NCBI GenBank assembly: GCA_963669265.1
Contig: OY769916.1
Coordinates: forward strand, 2,232,001-2,296,000
Reading direction: 5' to 3'
From: SZUA-547 sp963669265
Lineage (GTDB): Bacteria; Pseudomonadota; Alphaproteobacteria; Rhodobacterales; Rhodobacteraceae
Length of the DNA: 64,000 nt
The position numbers and the translations under genes are program-made. The notes under the pieces were generated by a model. The model worked only from the letters and a program-made list of their open reading frames with translations, made no database searches and was not told the origin of the DNA. Positions 25,778 to 34,282 of the stretch are shown in pieces; position 1 is the first letter of the stretch; every line of letters begins with the position of its first letter.

Positions 25778-26125
25778 TCAGGTCCTGAGCGCCGGGACCG
25801 GAGAGAGCGCGTCCTTGTCGGTCTTCTCCACCTTCTCCGCAAGGCGGCGCACTTCGCGCTTCAGGTCGCTGGCCTCGCGGCTCTGATCGGAAATGACGCG
25901 GCGATGCTTGCGCTCGCGAATCCACTCCATCATGAAACCGGCGATCATGCCGCCCAGCGCCGAGACGAAGATCACCAGGAACAGCGGCACGTCGATCGGC
26001 TGCGGGAACGGCGCGCCCAGCCCGAAGGGCTCAAGCTGCACGGTCACGATCTGCCGGTTGGCCACCGCGATCAGGATGAGGGCCAGGGCGATGACGCCGA
26101 GGATGCAGTATCTTACGTAGCGCAT
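25778..26125 (-). CDS. LapA-family (DUF1049) inner-membrane protein
   Basis: A 115-residue protein with two membrane segments (about 4-24 and 47-69), then a basic, probably coiled C-terminal helix (WIRERKHRRVISDQSREASD). This is the LapA/DUF1049 layout; in E. coli LapA works with LapB in controlling LPS synthesis, but no lapB is here. The ihfB-lapA-trpF order is, as I recall, conserved in Rhodobacterales. It lies 71 bases after ihfB. Confidence 0.85.
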   Translation of the reverse strand: MRYVRYCILGVIALALILIAVANRQIVTVQLEPFGLGAPFPQPIDVPLFLVIFVSALGGMIAGFMMEWIRERKHRRVISDQSREASDLKREVRRLAEKVEKTDKDALSPVPALRT

Positions 26126-26196
26126 GGATTGGTCCGCCGCGTTGTATTGTTGGGAGTCATGATGGGGGCCATCATGGCGTGCGAACGCGAACGTGT

Positions 26197-26481
26197 CTAT
26201 TTGTCCGCATTCATCCGATCTCTGAGATCCTTGCCGGTCTTGAAGAACGGCACGTGTTTCTCAGGCACTTCCACGGCCTCGCCGGTGCGCGGATTGCGCC
26301 CGATGCGCGCGTCGCGCTTTTTCACCGAGAACGCGCCGAAGCCGCGCAGCTCAACCCGTTCGCCGCGCGCCAGCGCTTCGGTGATCTCATCGAACAGCGT
26401 CGCGACAATGCGCTCGACGTCACGCTGATAGAGGTGCTGATTTTCCTCTGCGAGGCGGGCGATCAATTCCGATTTAATCAT
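26197..26481 (-). CDS. ihfB: Integration host factor subunit beta
   Basis: DNA-bending histone-like protein, 94 residues, starting MIKSELIARLAEENQHLYQR. It has the IHF/HU core GRGERVELRGFGAFSVKK-type block (here ARGERVELRGFGAFSVKKR) and the DNA-intercalating arm RIGRNPRTGEAVEVPEK; the Pro in NPRTG is the kinking residue. The beta assignment rests on the start and on the place behind rpsA. The open frame extends to 26568, but ATG 26481 matches the family. No clear Shine-Dalgarno is seen before it. Confidence 0.95.
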   Translation of the reverse strand: MIKSELIARLAEENQHLYQRDVERIVATLFDEITEALARGERVELRGFGAFSVKKRDARIGRNPRTGEAVEVPEKHVPFFKTGKDLRDRMNADK

Positions 26482-26685
26482 TTTTGTCGGTGTAGCGCCA
26501 CGAACGGCGGTCAGGTGCGCCGCGTGGCCTCTCCCTTTCGGGCGGTCGCCGCCAAGGGGGCGCGGCAAACCGCAGAATCGTTCTAAGTCGTTGCTTTATT
26601 GAGCACTCAGCCTCTCACGGGGAACTGGCGGGCGTCAATGTCGGAGTCGCGCGAAATGCGCAAATCAGCCCCCCAAACGCGACAA

Positions 26686-26709
26686 CGCCGCCCCAAAACC
26701 GGGGCGGCG
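26686..26709 (-). terminator. Likely terminator after rpsA
   Basis: A 9-bp GC stem (26686-26694 with 26701-26709) around AAAACC, 47 bases past the rpsA stop. The T-tract on the minus strand is broken (TTGTCGCGTTT), so termination may be partial. The rest of 26482-26756 must hold the ihfB promoter; I see no clear one. Confidence 0.55.
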
Positions 26710-26756
26710 CCGCAATTTTCGCATAATTTCGACCCGAATAGGCCTTGAAGCGTGAC

Positions 26757-28448
26757 TTACTCGTCGTCTCCGCCGCGCTCTTTCAGGGCCGCGCCGAGGA
26801 TATCGCCCAGCGACGCGCCTGAGTCGGAAGAGCCGTACTGCGCCACGGCCTCTTTCTCCTCGGCGATCTCCAGCGCCTTGATCGAAAGGCCAATCCGCCG
26901 CGACGAACGGTCGATATTGGTGACGCGGGCGTCCACCTTGTCGCCGACATTGAACCGCTCCGGCCGCTGCTCGGAACGGTCGCGGCTGAGGTCCGAGCGG
27001 CGGATGAAGGACTTCATGCCGTCATACTCGACCTCGATGCCGCCATCCTCGATCGAGGTGACGGACACGGTCACCACCGCGCCGCGCCGCACGCCTTCGG
27101 TCGCGGTCGCGAACGGATCGCCGTCCAGCTGCTTGACGCCCAGGCTGATGCGCTCTTTCTCGGTATCGACGTCGAGGACCACGGCCTTGACGATGTCGCC
27201 CTTCTTGTAGTCCTGGATCGCCTCTTCGCCCGACCGGTTCCAGTCGAGATCGGAGAGGTGGACCATGCCGTCGATATCGCCTTCGAGACCGATGAACAGG
27301 CCGAACTCGGTGATGTTCTTGACCTCGCCTTCGACCTGCGCGCCCTGCGGGTTGCTGTCGAGGAACACGCCCCACGGATTGTCCAGGCACTGTTTCAGGC
27401 CCAGCGACACGCGGCGTTTGACCGGATCGACGTCCAGCACCATCACCTCGACCTCCTGAGAGGTGGAGACGATCTTGCCCGGATGCACGTTCTTCTTGGT
27501 CCAGCTCATCTCAGAGACGTGGACAAGCCCTTCGACGCCCGGCTCCAGCTCAACAAACGCGCCGTAATCGGTGATGTTGGTGACCCGGCCGGTGAATTTG
27601 GAGCTGATCGGGTACTTACCGTCGACGCCGTCCCAGGGATCGGCCTGCAGTTGCTTCATGCCGAGGCTGATGCGCTGCGTCTCTTTGTTGACCTTGACCA
27701 CCTGGATCTTGACGGTCTCGCCGATCGACAGGATCTCGGACGGGTGGTTGACGCGGCGCCACGCCATGTCGGTGACGTGGAGCAGGCCGTCGACGCCGCC
27801 CAGATCCACGAACGCTCCGTAATCGGTGATGTTCTTGACCACGCCATCGACCACGTCGCCCTCGGCCAGCTTGCCGACGATCTCGGCGCGCTGTTCGGCG
27901 CGGCTCTCTTCCAGCACGGCCCGGCGCGAGACGACGATATTGCCGCGGCGGCGGTCCATTTTCAGGATCTGGAAGGGCTGCGGTATGTTCATCAGCGGGC
28001 CCACGTCGCGCACCGGGCGCACATCGACCTGCGAGCCGGGCAGGAACGCCACGGCGCCGCCGAGATCGACAGTGAAGCCGCCTTTGACCCGGCCAAAAAT
28101 GGCGCCTTCGACGCGCTCGGCCTTGTCGTTGGCTTTCTCGAGACGATCCCAAGCCTCTTCGCGCTTGGCTTTCTCACGGCTGAGGACGGCCTCTCCGCGG
28201 GCGTTCTCAACCCGGTCGAGGAACACCTCGACCTCATCGCCGACGCTCAGTTCGGCGGGGTGCCCGGGACGGGCGAATTCTTTCAGTTCGACACGGCCTT
28301 CCATCTTGTAGCCGATGTCGATCAGGGCCTGGCCGTTTTCGACGGCGATGACCTTGCCTTTGACGACCGAGCCTTCATCAGGCGTTTCGATCTCAAAGCT
28401 TTCCTTCAGAAGAGATTCAAACTCTTCCATGGTTGCGTTAGCGGACAT
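26757..28448 (-). CDS. rpsA: 30S ribosomal protein S1
   Basis: Binds mRNA at the ribosome platform. The 563-residue protein has six S1/OB repeats, seen as recurring blocks such as VKNITDYGAFVDLGGVDGLL, VTNITDYGAFVELEPGVEGL and VKNITEFGLFIGLEGDIDGM, with HVTDMAW, HVSEMSW and HLSDLDW. AGGAGAAC lies before the ATG. The 141-base gap from cmk should contain its leader and promoter. The acidic C-terminus ends GGDDE. Confidence 0.97.
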   Translation of the reverse strand: MSANATMEEFESLLKESFEIETPDEGSVVKGKVIAVENGQALIDIGYKMEGRVELKEFARPGHPAELSVGDEVEVFLDRVENARGEAVLSREKAKREEAWDRLEKANDKAERVEGAIFGRVKGGFTVDLGGAVAFLPGSQVDVRPVRDVGPLMNIPQPFQILKMDRRRGNIVVSRRAVLEESRAEQRAEIVGKLAEGDVVDGVVKNITDYGAFVDLGGVDGLLHVTDMAWRRVNHPSEILSIGETVKIQVVKVNKETQRISLGMKQLQADPWDGVDGKYPISSKFTGRVTNITDYGAFVELEPGVEGLVHVSEMSWTKKNVHPGKIVSTSQEVEVMVLDVDPVKRRVSLGLKQCLDNPWGVFLDSNPQGAQVEGEVKNITEFGLFIGLEGDIDGMVHLSDLDWNRSGEEAIQDYKKGDIVKAVVLDVDTEKERISLGVKQLDGDPFATATEGVRRGAVVTVSVTSIEDGGIEVEYDGMKSFIRRSDLSRDRSEQRPERFNVGDKVDARVTNIDRSSRRIGLSIKALEIAEEKEAVAQYGSSDSGASLGDILGAALKERGGDDE

Positions 28449-28589
28449 TCAGTTCTCCTAAGTCACGTCATTTTTCTGGCCGACCGGTTGTCTCCGGCGG
28501 TCTTTGGTTGCGGGTCAGAGGCGAAACACTCCCGTCAGGGAATCGCAAAACACAAGACCGACCCTGCAAGCGCTTCACATCGAGCGCTC

Positions 28590-29234
28590 TCAGGACTGCC
28601 CTTGTCGTTTCTTGATTATGGCCACCGCCTCGGCGACGGCGGCGTCTATATCCAATTCGGTGGTGTCGAGCAAGACCGCGTCCGCGGCGGGCTTTAACGG
28701 CGCATCGGCGCGGTCCCGGTCGCGGGCGTCGCGTTCGGCGAGCTGAGAGGCGATCTCCTTGAAACTACGGACGTCGCCCTTGGCCTGAAGCTCTTTCCAG
28801 CGCCGCTCGGCGCGGATGGAGTCATCCGCCGTCACAAACAGCTTCACCGCCGCGTCGGGGCAGACCACCGTGCCGATATCCCGCCCGTCCAGCACCGCCC
28901 CGCCGGGCCGGGCGGCGAAGTCGCGCTGATATTGCAGCAACAGGGCGCGCACGCCGGGAATGGCGGCGACCTTGCTGGCCGCATCCGCGCCCTTGGGCGA
29001 GCGAAGCTCCGGATGGTCGAGATCGGCGTCGGTCAATGCGCCCGCAGCAGGCTCCGCCGCCGCCGGGTCCGCCGGGTCGCCGCCCGCGTCCACCACTTTC
29101 AGGCCTACCGCCCGGTAAAGCTGCCCCGTGTCGAGATGGGCGAAGCCGAACGCCTGCGCGACAGCGCGGGAAATCGTGCCCTTGCCGGCCGCAGCCGGGC
29201 CGTCGATGGCGATTGTGAAAGCGGTCTCGGTCAT
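28590..29234 (-). CDS. cmk: Cytidylate kinase
   Basis: Phosphorylates CMP/dCMP. The 214-residue protein has P-loop IDGPAAAGKGTISRAVA (10-26), LDTGQLYRAVGL, the DGRDIGTVVCPDAAVKLF block and the lid RDARDRDRADAPL. Length and motifs are typical. The start overlaps the GFA gene stop by ATGA; aroA-GFA-cmk are thus coupled, with rpsA after 141 bases. Confidence 0.96.
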   Translation of the reverse strand: MTETAFTIAIDGPAAAGKGTISRAVAQAFGFAHLDTGQLYRAVGLKVVDAGGDPADPAAAEPAAGALTDADLDHPELRSPKGADAASKVAAIPGVRALLLQYQRDFAARPGGAVLDGRDIGTVVCPDAAVKLFVTADDSIRAERRWKELQAKGDVRSFKEIASQLAERDARDRDRADAPLKPAADAVLLDTTELDIDAAVAEAVAIIKKRQGQS

Positions 29235-29656
29235 GTTTTCGTCGTCAAATCCGGATCGTCTCCGTCGGACTGCGGCAAGCCGTCGTCCAGTTCATAATAT
29301 GCGCCCTTGTCCGCGCAAAAGATATGCCCCGCCAACCGCAACCCGCTGGAATCATCCAACGTTCCGGCGAAGATCGCCAGCGTGTTATTGGCCTCGCTAT
29401 TCCAGAACAGCTGCGAGCCGCATATTGCGCAAAACTCCCGCGTCACGCCGGGCGAGGACGGGTAGCGGGTGATATGCGCTTCGCCCTCAATGGTGATCGC
29501 ATCGCGCGGGGCGCCGGCCGCGGCCACGTAATGGCCGGAGGTCTTGCGGCACTGCGAACAGTGGCAGGCGATCACATCGGTCAGCGCGCCGGCGACGGTG
29601 TAACGGACCGCGCCGCAGAGGCACCCGCCAGTGCGCGCCTCTCGCCGCCCGGTCAT
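29231..29656 (-). CDS. GFA-family (CENP-V/GFA domain) zinc protein
   Basis: A 141-residue member of the glutathione-dependent formaldehyde-activating enzyme-like family (DUF636). Zinc ligands are in GGCLCGAVRY, ACHCSQCRKTSG and REFCAICGSQLFW, and the fold ends with FAGTLDD and the HIFCADK segment. Most family members have no proven reaction, so the label is by fold only. It is wedged between aroA and cmk with 4-base overlaps on both sides. Confidence 0.9.
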   Translation of the reverse strand: MTGRREARTGGCLCGAVRYTVAGALTDVIACHCSQCRKTSGHYVAAAGAPRDAITIEGEAHITRYPSSPGVTREFCAICGSQLFWNSEANNTLAIFAGTLDDSSGLRLAGHIFCADKGAYYELDDGLPQSDGDDPDLTTKT

Positions 29657-31005
29657 TTCCCACCCTCATCAAACGTCGCGCCAAGCCCGCCCATCAGATC
29701 CTCGAAAATCGGAAAACTGGTTGCGATGGCGCCGGAATCGTCGACCGAAACCGGAGTCTTCGCGGCCATGCCGCAGATCAGGAAGGACATGGCGATGCGG
29801 TGATCCAGCCGGGATTCGGCGGTCGCGCCGCCGGTCACGCCGCCCGGTCCCATCCCGTGCACGGTGAACGTGTCCTCGGTTTCCTCGACGGTGACGCCGC
29901 ACGCCTCCAGCCCGCGCGCCATGGCGTCGATCCGGTCGCTTTCCTTGACCCGCAGCTCCTTGACGCCGCGCATCACCGTGGCGCCCTCCGAGAACGCCGC
30001 GACGACGGAGAGAATGGGGTATTCGTCGATCATCGAGGCCGCACGCTCGGGCGGCACCTCGATCCCCTTCATATTGGGGGAGAATCGGGCGCGAAGGTCA
30101 GCCACCGGCTCGCCGCCCTCCTCACGCTCCTTCTCGAAGCTCAGATCGGCGCCCATCTCCCACAGCGTCGTGTAAAGCCCGGCGCGAGTGGGATTGAGAC
30201 CTATGCCGGGCACCAGCACGTCGGAGCCGTCGACGATCAGCCCTGCGCAGACCGGAAACGCGGCCGAGGACGGGTCGCGCGGCACCGCGATCGTCTGCGA
30301 GCGCAGCTCCGGCTGGCCGGTCAGGCGGATCACCGCGCCATTCGGCGTGGCCTCGGACTCGATCTCGGCGCCGAACCCGCGCAGCATGCGTTCGGTATGA
30401 TCGCGGGTCGCCTCCGGCTCCGTCACTTCCGTGACGCCCGGCGCGTTGAGCGCCGCCAGCAGCACGGCAGACTTCACCTGCGCGGAAGGAACCGGCACCC
30501 GGTAGTGCACAGGGACCGGATCGGCGGCGCCGACGATGGTCAGCGGCAGCCGGCCGCCCGCCCGGCCATGGGAGCGCGCGCCGAACAGCGCCAACGGATC
30601 GGTGATCCGGCCCATGGGGCGCGAACGCAGGCTGGCGTCGCCAGTGAAGGTCGCTGAGAGCGGACTGGTCGCCATCGCGCCCATGATCAGGCGCACGCCA
30701 GTGCCGGAATTGCCGCAATCGATGACGTTTTCGGGTTCGGCGAAACCACCGACGCCGACGCCGCGCACGGTCCAGGCGCGATCACCGGTGCGCTCCACCT
30801 CCGCCCCAAACGCCTGCATCGCCTTGGCCGTGTCGAGCACGTCCTGCCCTTCCAAGAGGCCGGTGATCCTGGTCTCGCCCACCGCCATGGCGCCCAGGAT
30901 TAGCGAGCGGTGGGAGACGGATTTGTCGCCCGGCACATGCGCTTCACCGCGCAGCGCCGAGGCGGATAGGGCGGTCAGCGGTCGCGGCTCGCCATGTGAG
31001 GACAT
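29653..31005 (-). CDS. aroA: 3-phosphoshikimate 1-carboxyvinyltransferase (EPSP synthase)
   Basis: Sixth shikimate step. The 450-residue protein has VPGDKSVSHRSLILGAMAVG (substrate-binding Lys28), LLEGQDVLDTAKAM, LRSRPMGRITDPL, and VKESDRIDAMARGL. The wording is closest to class II enzymes such as Agrobacterium CP4. The glyphosate-site loop reads CGNSGTGVRL, so the key position (101) is Gly, not the Ala found in CP4. First gene of aroA-GFA-cmk. Confidence 0.96.
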   Translation of the reverse strand: MSSHGEPRPLTALSASALRGEAHVPGDKSVSHRSLILGAMAVGETRITGLLEGQDVLDTAKAMQAFGAEVERTGDRAWTVRGVGVGGFAEPENVIDCGNSGTGVRLIMGAMATSPLSATFTGDASLRSRPMGRITDPLALFGARSHGRAGGRLPLTIVGAADPVPVHYRVPVPSAQVKSAVLLAALNAPGVTEVTEPEATRDHTERMLRGFGAEIESEATPNGAVIRLTGQPELRSQTIAVPRDPSSAAFPVCAGLIVDGSDVLVPGIGLNPTRAGLYTTLWEMGADLSFEKEREEGGEPVADLRARFSPNMKGIEVPPERAASMIDEYPILSVVAAFSEGATVMRGVKELRVKESDRIDAMARGLEACGVTVEETEDTFTVHGMGPGGVTGGATAESRLDHRIAMSFLICGMAAKTPVSVDDSGAIATSFPIFEDLMGGLGATFDEGGK

Positions 31006-31127
31006 TTCCAGCTCCGGGGATCGGACGATGAGGGTCGCGCGGAGCTATAGCCGGGGCGCGCGGCGCCGTCCACCACGCCGTCTGTCGTGAAGACGGATGA
31101 ACGGCGACCGCAGAGTGGTGGAACCAG

Positions 31128-31496
31128 TCAGGCGGCGGCCGGCGCTTTCTCCGGGCTGCTGAGCGCGATCACCGCCACGACAGCGCCGCCGTTCAGCCAG
31201 TAAAAGAGCGCGTCGATTCCGGTGAAGCCCAGCACGGTCGGCGCGGCCAGAAACACCAGTCCAACCATCGCATCGACCGCCAGATGCAGTTTGTAGGGCA
31301 GGACCCGCACGAGCCCCAGATGATGATCGGTCAGGACCGTCAGCACAAAGGCGGCGATGCCGGTGGCGACCGAGAGCCAGAGGGCGAGCGGATTGCTCTG
31401 ACCAAGGCCGAGAATGAAGGGCAGCGCCGTCAGCGCGGCGGCGACCGGATAGTCGAGATAGGCGTGGATGGTTTTAGAGACAAAGCGGACGGACAT
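31128..31496 (-). CDS. Small four-helix membrane protein (SPW-repeat-like)
   Basis: A 122-residue protein with four predicted membrane segments (about 16-31, 38-54, 67-87, 93-111). Two internal halves look related: YLDYPVAAALTALPFILGLG and KLHLAVDAMVGLVFLAAPTV, a repeat pattern like the SPW-motif family, though the SPW residues themselves are not clear. Function unknown. It lies 139 bases downstream of the AraC-type regulator on the same strand and may be its target. Confidence 0.6.
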   Translation of the reverse strand: MSVRFVSKTIHAYLDYPVAAALTALPFILGLGQSNPLALWLSVATGIAAFVLTVLTDHHLGLVRVLPYKLHLAVDAMVGLVFLAAPTVLGFTGIDALFYWLNGGAVVAVIALSSPEKAPAAA

Positions 31497-31635
31497 CGGA
31501 TTTCCTTTCAGGGTGGCCAGGCGCGGCCATCGCGCCTCTGAAAGGGAAATAGGAAGCCGTATCCGGACGCTGAATCTCCGATCCGCCGGAAAACATTGCC
31601 AATCGTCCAGACTGGGCGCAGGAAGCGTACGCGCG

Positions 31636-32571
31636 CTATCCCGCCATCCGATAGGCCGCCGGAGGTAATCCCACCTCTTTCTTGAAAACGCGAGAAAAGG
31701 CCGCCTCGGACGCGTATCCAGCCAGTTCGGCCGCCTCGGCCACGCTCGCCTTGTTCTCGGCCAGCGCCTGCCGGGCGATCTGCATTCGCCACGAGGTGAG
31801 ATATTGTAGCGGCGTCACCCCCATCTTCTGCGAGAACTGCTGCGCGAAGCCGGTGCGCGACAGGCCCGCCGTTCGAGCCAGATCCTCCACGCTCCAGACT
31901 CGCGCCGGATTCTGGTGAAACGCCGTCAATGCGCGCGAGAGATGCGGATCGACGAAACCGGACAGCGCGCCCAGCCGCTCCCCTTCGCGCTCCAGAAAAG
32001 TCCGCACCGCCTGCGCAAAGATCGCTTCGGACATTTTCAGCGCGATCAGATCGCCGCCCAGTCGCGCCGCGCCCGCCTCGCCTCCGATGACGCGCAGGGT
32101 CGCGTCCAGCCAGGCGCCGGACGTCTCGCCGTAATTCGGAATATGGATGAAAGGCGGCAGCCGCTCGAAAATCATATGTTTCGAGCCCGGCGCGAAGGAG
32201 AAATGCCCGCAGATCAGTTGCGTCTCACGAGTCTCGTCCGGCCCGCCATGCACCAGCACGCCCTCGCCCCGATAGCCGGTCTCCTCCAGCACCCGGTCCA
32301 GCGGCAACGCGCCGCCGGGGGCGGTGTCATGGGAGAGGAGGTCATGCTCAGCCCCGTGCGGGATGATGATCAGATCGCCCTGGGCCAGCCGCACCACCTC
32401 TCCCGTCGCCGGGATATGCACCTTGCAATCGCCCCGGTCGGCGAAATGGAATCGGGCCACGTTCTCGTAGCTTGGCACCGCCACGCCCCAGGGAGGGGTG
32501 AAACTTGTGCGGAAATAGAGCGTCCCCTGCACCGAGAGGCGGGTCATGATATCGCTGAGCAGATCAAGCAT
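31636..32571 (-). CDS. AraC-family regulator with N-terminal cupin
   Basis: A 311-residue protein. The N-terminal cupin-like sensor domain (about 15-200) has HFADRGDCKVHI and GDLIIIPHGAEHDLL, with the HGAEH histidines in the usual metal/ligand place. The C-terminal double helix-turn-helix (about 210-308) has WSVEDLARTAGLSRTGFAQQ and AELAGYASEAAFSRVFKKEV, then GLPPAAYR. This is the 'cupin_6 + HTH_18' type. The ligand is unknown. The nearest candidate targets are the membrane-protein gene downstream and the divergent DUF4142/cupredoxin pair. Confidence 0.9.
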   Translation of the reverse strand: MLDLLSDIMTRLSVQGTLYFRTSFTPPWGVAVPSYENVARFHFADRGDCKVHIPATGEVVRLAQGDLIIIPHGAEHDLLSHDTAPGGALPLDRVLEETGYRGEGVLVHGGPDETRETQLICGHFSFAPGSKHMIFERLPPFIHIPNYGETSGAWLDATLRVIGGEAGAARLGGDLIALKMSEAIFAQAVRTFLEREGERLGALSGFVDPHLSRALTAFHQNPARVWSVEDLARTAGLSRTGFAQQFSQKMGVTPLQYLTSWRMQIARQALAENKASVAEAAELAGYASEAAFSRVFKKEVGLPPAAYRMAG

Positions 32572-32722
32572 GGTTTCAATCTAATCCCGCAGAGCGACTA
32601 ATTTCCACTTCTGCGTCCGCGGGTTTGAACGATTGGGCATGAGTCGTGAACTTCTGCGCATTCACCATCCCGGCCATTTCCCTATTTCTGCCGTCACCGC
32701 AATCATTAACGGAGACGATAGA

Positions 32723-33253
32723 ATGCGAAAATCCCTAGTCCTCGGCGCATTGGCGATGGCGCTCGGCGTCGCCACGACAGTGAAGGCCGATGCGCCAATG
32801 AACGATCTTGAGATCGCCCACACGGCCTATACCGCGGGGCAGATCGACATCCGCTACGCCCATCTGGCGTTGGCGATTTCCGAAAACGCTTCGGTGCGTC
32901 AGTTCGCCGAGACCATGATCCGCGACCACTCAGCGGTGAACCAGGCGGCGGGCGAACTGATTACCGAGTTGAAGGTGACGCCGCAGGACAACGCGATGAG
33001 CCAGGCTTTGGTGAAGGGCGCCGCCGACATACGGGCGGAGCTGTCCGGCCTGACCGGCGCCGCTTTCGACTGCGCTTACGCCACGAACGAACTCGGCTAT
33101 CACCAGATCGTCAACAAGACGGTCGCCGAGAACTTCATCCCCAACGTGACGGTGGAGCCGTTAAAGGCCCTTCTGACGGACGCTCTGGCCACATTCCGAA
33201 TTCATGAGGGCCATGCGGTGCACATGGTGGCGGAGCTGAAATGCGACGCCTGA
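32723..33253 (+). CDS. Periplasmic DUF4142 protein
   Basis: A 176-residue protein with a signal peptide (1-23, cleavage near VKA-DA). A four-helix DUF4142 domain follows: IAHTAYTAGQIDIRYAHLAL, SVRQFAETMIRDHSAVNQAA, and a C-terminal FRIHEGHAVHMVAEL with several His. The family is ferritin-like in predicted fold and of unknown function. An AACGGAGA ribosome site precedes ATG 32723; a longer frame from 32633 lacks support. Its last 13 bases overlap the cupredoxin gene, so the two are made together, and both are exported. Confidence 0.85.
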   Translation: MRKSLVLGALAMALGVATTVKADAPMNDLEIAHTAYTAGQIDIRYAHLALAISENASVRQFAETMIRDHSAVNQAAGELITELKVTPQDNAMSQALVKGAADIRAELSGLTGAAFDCAYATNELGYHQIVNKTVAENFIPNVTVEPLKALLTDALATFRIHEGHAVHMVAELKCDA

Positions 33254-33588
33254 CCCTGACTCGCCGCCAGTTCGGCGCCCTTTTGGGCGCCGCGCTGGCC
33301 GCACCCGCCCATACCGTGCGGGCGCAAAATCAACCTCGCAGGCTCCGGATCGACATTTCGGCCTTCGAATTCGCACCAAGTGATTTGACCATTCAGAGCG
33401 GCGACACGGTGGAATGGGTCAATCATGATATCGCGCCGCACACGGCGACCGGCGATTCAGGGCGCTGGGAGACCGGCCAACTCGACAAGGGGCGATCCCG
33501 CGCCGTGAGCTTCGATGAGCCGGGTGAGTTCCCGTATCACTGCGCCTTTCACCCGCATATGCGCGGCCGAATCGTGGTCAAGGGTTAA
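33241..33588 (+). CDS. Tat-exported cupredoxin (plastocyanin/pseudoazurin-like)
   Basis: A 115-residue protein. The twin-arginine signal is LTRRQFGALLGAALAAPA (6-23, cut near VRA-Q). The blue-copper domain carries type-1 ligands His67 (DIAPHTATG), Cys101, His104 and Met107 (YHCAFHPHMRG). Export as a folded protein through Tat fits copper loading in the cytoplasm or a cofactor-first route. The likely role is electron transfer or copper handling. It overlaps the DUF4142 gene; its stop also overlaps the end of the trmB-like fragment on the other strand. Confidence 0.9.
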   Translation: MRRLTLTRRQFGALLGAALAAPAHTVRAQNQPRRLRIDISAFEFAPSDLTIQSGDTVEWVNHDIAPHTATGDSGRWETGQLDKGRSRAVSFDEPGEFPYHCAFHPHMRGRIVVKG

Positions 33589-33668
33589 ACCCGTTGGAAT
33601 ATCAGGGAATGCCGCGTGCGCCCTTCGCGCAGGACTATCGCCTCATACCGCGCCCCCGGCCACCCGAC
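33585..33668 (-). pseudogene. Diverged copy of the trmB 3' end
   Basis: The minus strand encodes GWPGARYEAIVLREGRTRHSLIFQRV and stop, matching the real TrmB end GWPGTRYEAKALREGRTPHYLVFKRA at 34525-34605. The DNA matches along about 80 bases (33591-33670 against 34531-34610, constant offset 940, roughly four of five bases by eye), including exact 10-base blocks. There is no upstream trmB sequence attached. It is in the same orientation as trmB, so the two copies are direct repeats around the OhrR-like and heme-protein genes. Confidence 0.85.
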
Positions 33669-33688
33669 TTGACGGCCTCCCAACCGGT

Positions 33689-34189
33689 TCAGGCCGCCTT
33701 GATCATATTGTCCCTGAGCGCCGAGAGCGCCTCTACAAGCTCCTCCAGCCTGGTCAGATCCATCCCGGTCGCCTTGATGATGCATGCTGTGATTTCGGGC
33801 GACCGCCGCTGCAGGGCGCGCCCGGATTTCGTCAGATGCACGAAGACCTGACGTTCGTCCTCGACTCCCCGCCGGCGTTCAACATGCCCCAGCCGCTCAA
33901 GGCGCTTGAGAAGCGGCGTCAGCGTGCTCGACTCCATTCGTAGGCGGCGGGAGAGAGCGCCGACGCTCAGCCCATCCGTCTCCCAGAGGACCATCAACGC
34001 GATATACTGCGGATAGGTCAGGCCGAGCGCCTTCAAAAGCGGCGAATAGGCCCGATTGACCGCATGACCGGCGGAATAGATGGCGAAACAGATCATCTCC
34101 TCCGCGCTCTGGGGAAGTTTAGTTTTCGTCAGTTCGCCATTCATGGTCATCAGCCCTGCGCGCGCCGGCTGCGCGGCGCTATTGGTCAT
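33689..34189 (-). CDS. MarR-family regulator, OhrR-like
   Basis: A 166-residue winged-helix regulator. The N-terminal segment MICFAIYSAGHAVNRAYSPL is the OhrR pattern, with the peroxide-sensing Cys in ICFAIYS; then GLTYPQYIALMVLWE, the recognition helix region LRMESSTLTPLLKRLERLG and the wing RRRGVEDERQVFVHLT. OhrR proteins are derepressed by organic hydroperoxides or hypochlorite. The start could be any of ATG 34189, 34150 or 34144. It is divergent from the heme-protein gene, with paired inverted repeats between them. Confidence 0.85.
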   Translation of the reverse strand: MTNSAAQPARAGLMTMNGELTKTKLPQSAEEMICFAIYSAGHAVNRAYSPLLKALGLTYPQYIALMVLWETDGLSVGALSRRLRMESSTLTPLLKRLERLGHVERRRGVEDERQVFVHLTKSGRALQRRSPEITACIIKATGMDLTRLEELVEALSALRDNMIKAA

Positions 34190-34206
34190 TCAAACCCATG
34201 CTCGCA

Positions 34207-34236
34207 TTGACAGCAGGTTGTTCGCAAGCGTAAATA
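34207..34236 (+). promoter_or_regulatory. Candidate promoter of the heme-protein gene
   Basis: Perfect TTGACA (34207-34212), 18-base spacer, TAAATA (34231-34236). The RNA would start at about 34243, inside the first inverted repeat. Confidence 0.5.
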
Positions 34237-34237
34237 T

Positions 34238-34262
34238 ATCGCGCGATTTAATCGTGTACGAT
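34238..34262. promoter_or_regulatory. Paired inverted repeats, likely OhrR-like operator
   Basis: Two palindromes side by side: ATCGCGCGAT (34238-34247, perfect) and ATCGT-GT-ACGAT (34251-34262). They lie just after the candidate -10 and before the ribosome site AAAGGAGAG of the heme-protein gene, which is where a MarR-type repressor would block transcription. Confidence 0.55.
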
Positions 34263-34282
34263 ATTTCAAAGGAGAGAACCGC

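Noticed and set aside
27258..28697. A 479-codon frame opposite rpsA
   Set aside because: Mirror of the S1 repeats on the other strand; no domain, no ribosome site.
31078..31096. Hairpin after the small membrane-protein gene
   Set aside because: A 6-bp stem with a 7-base loop and no T-run on the minus strand; too weak for a terminator call.
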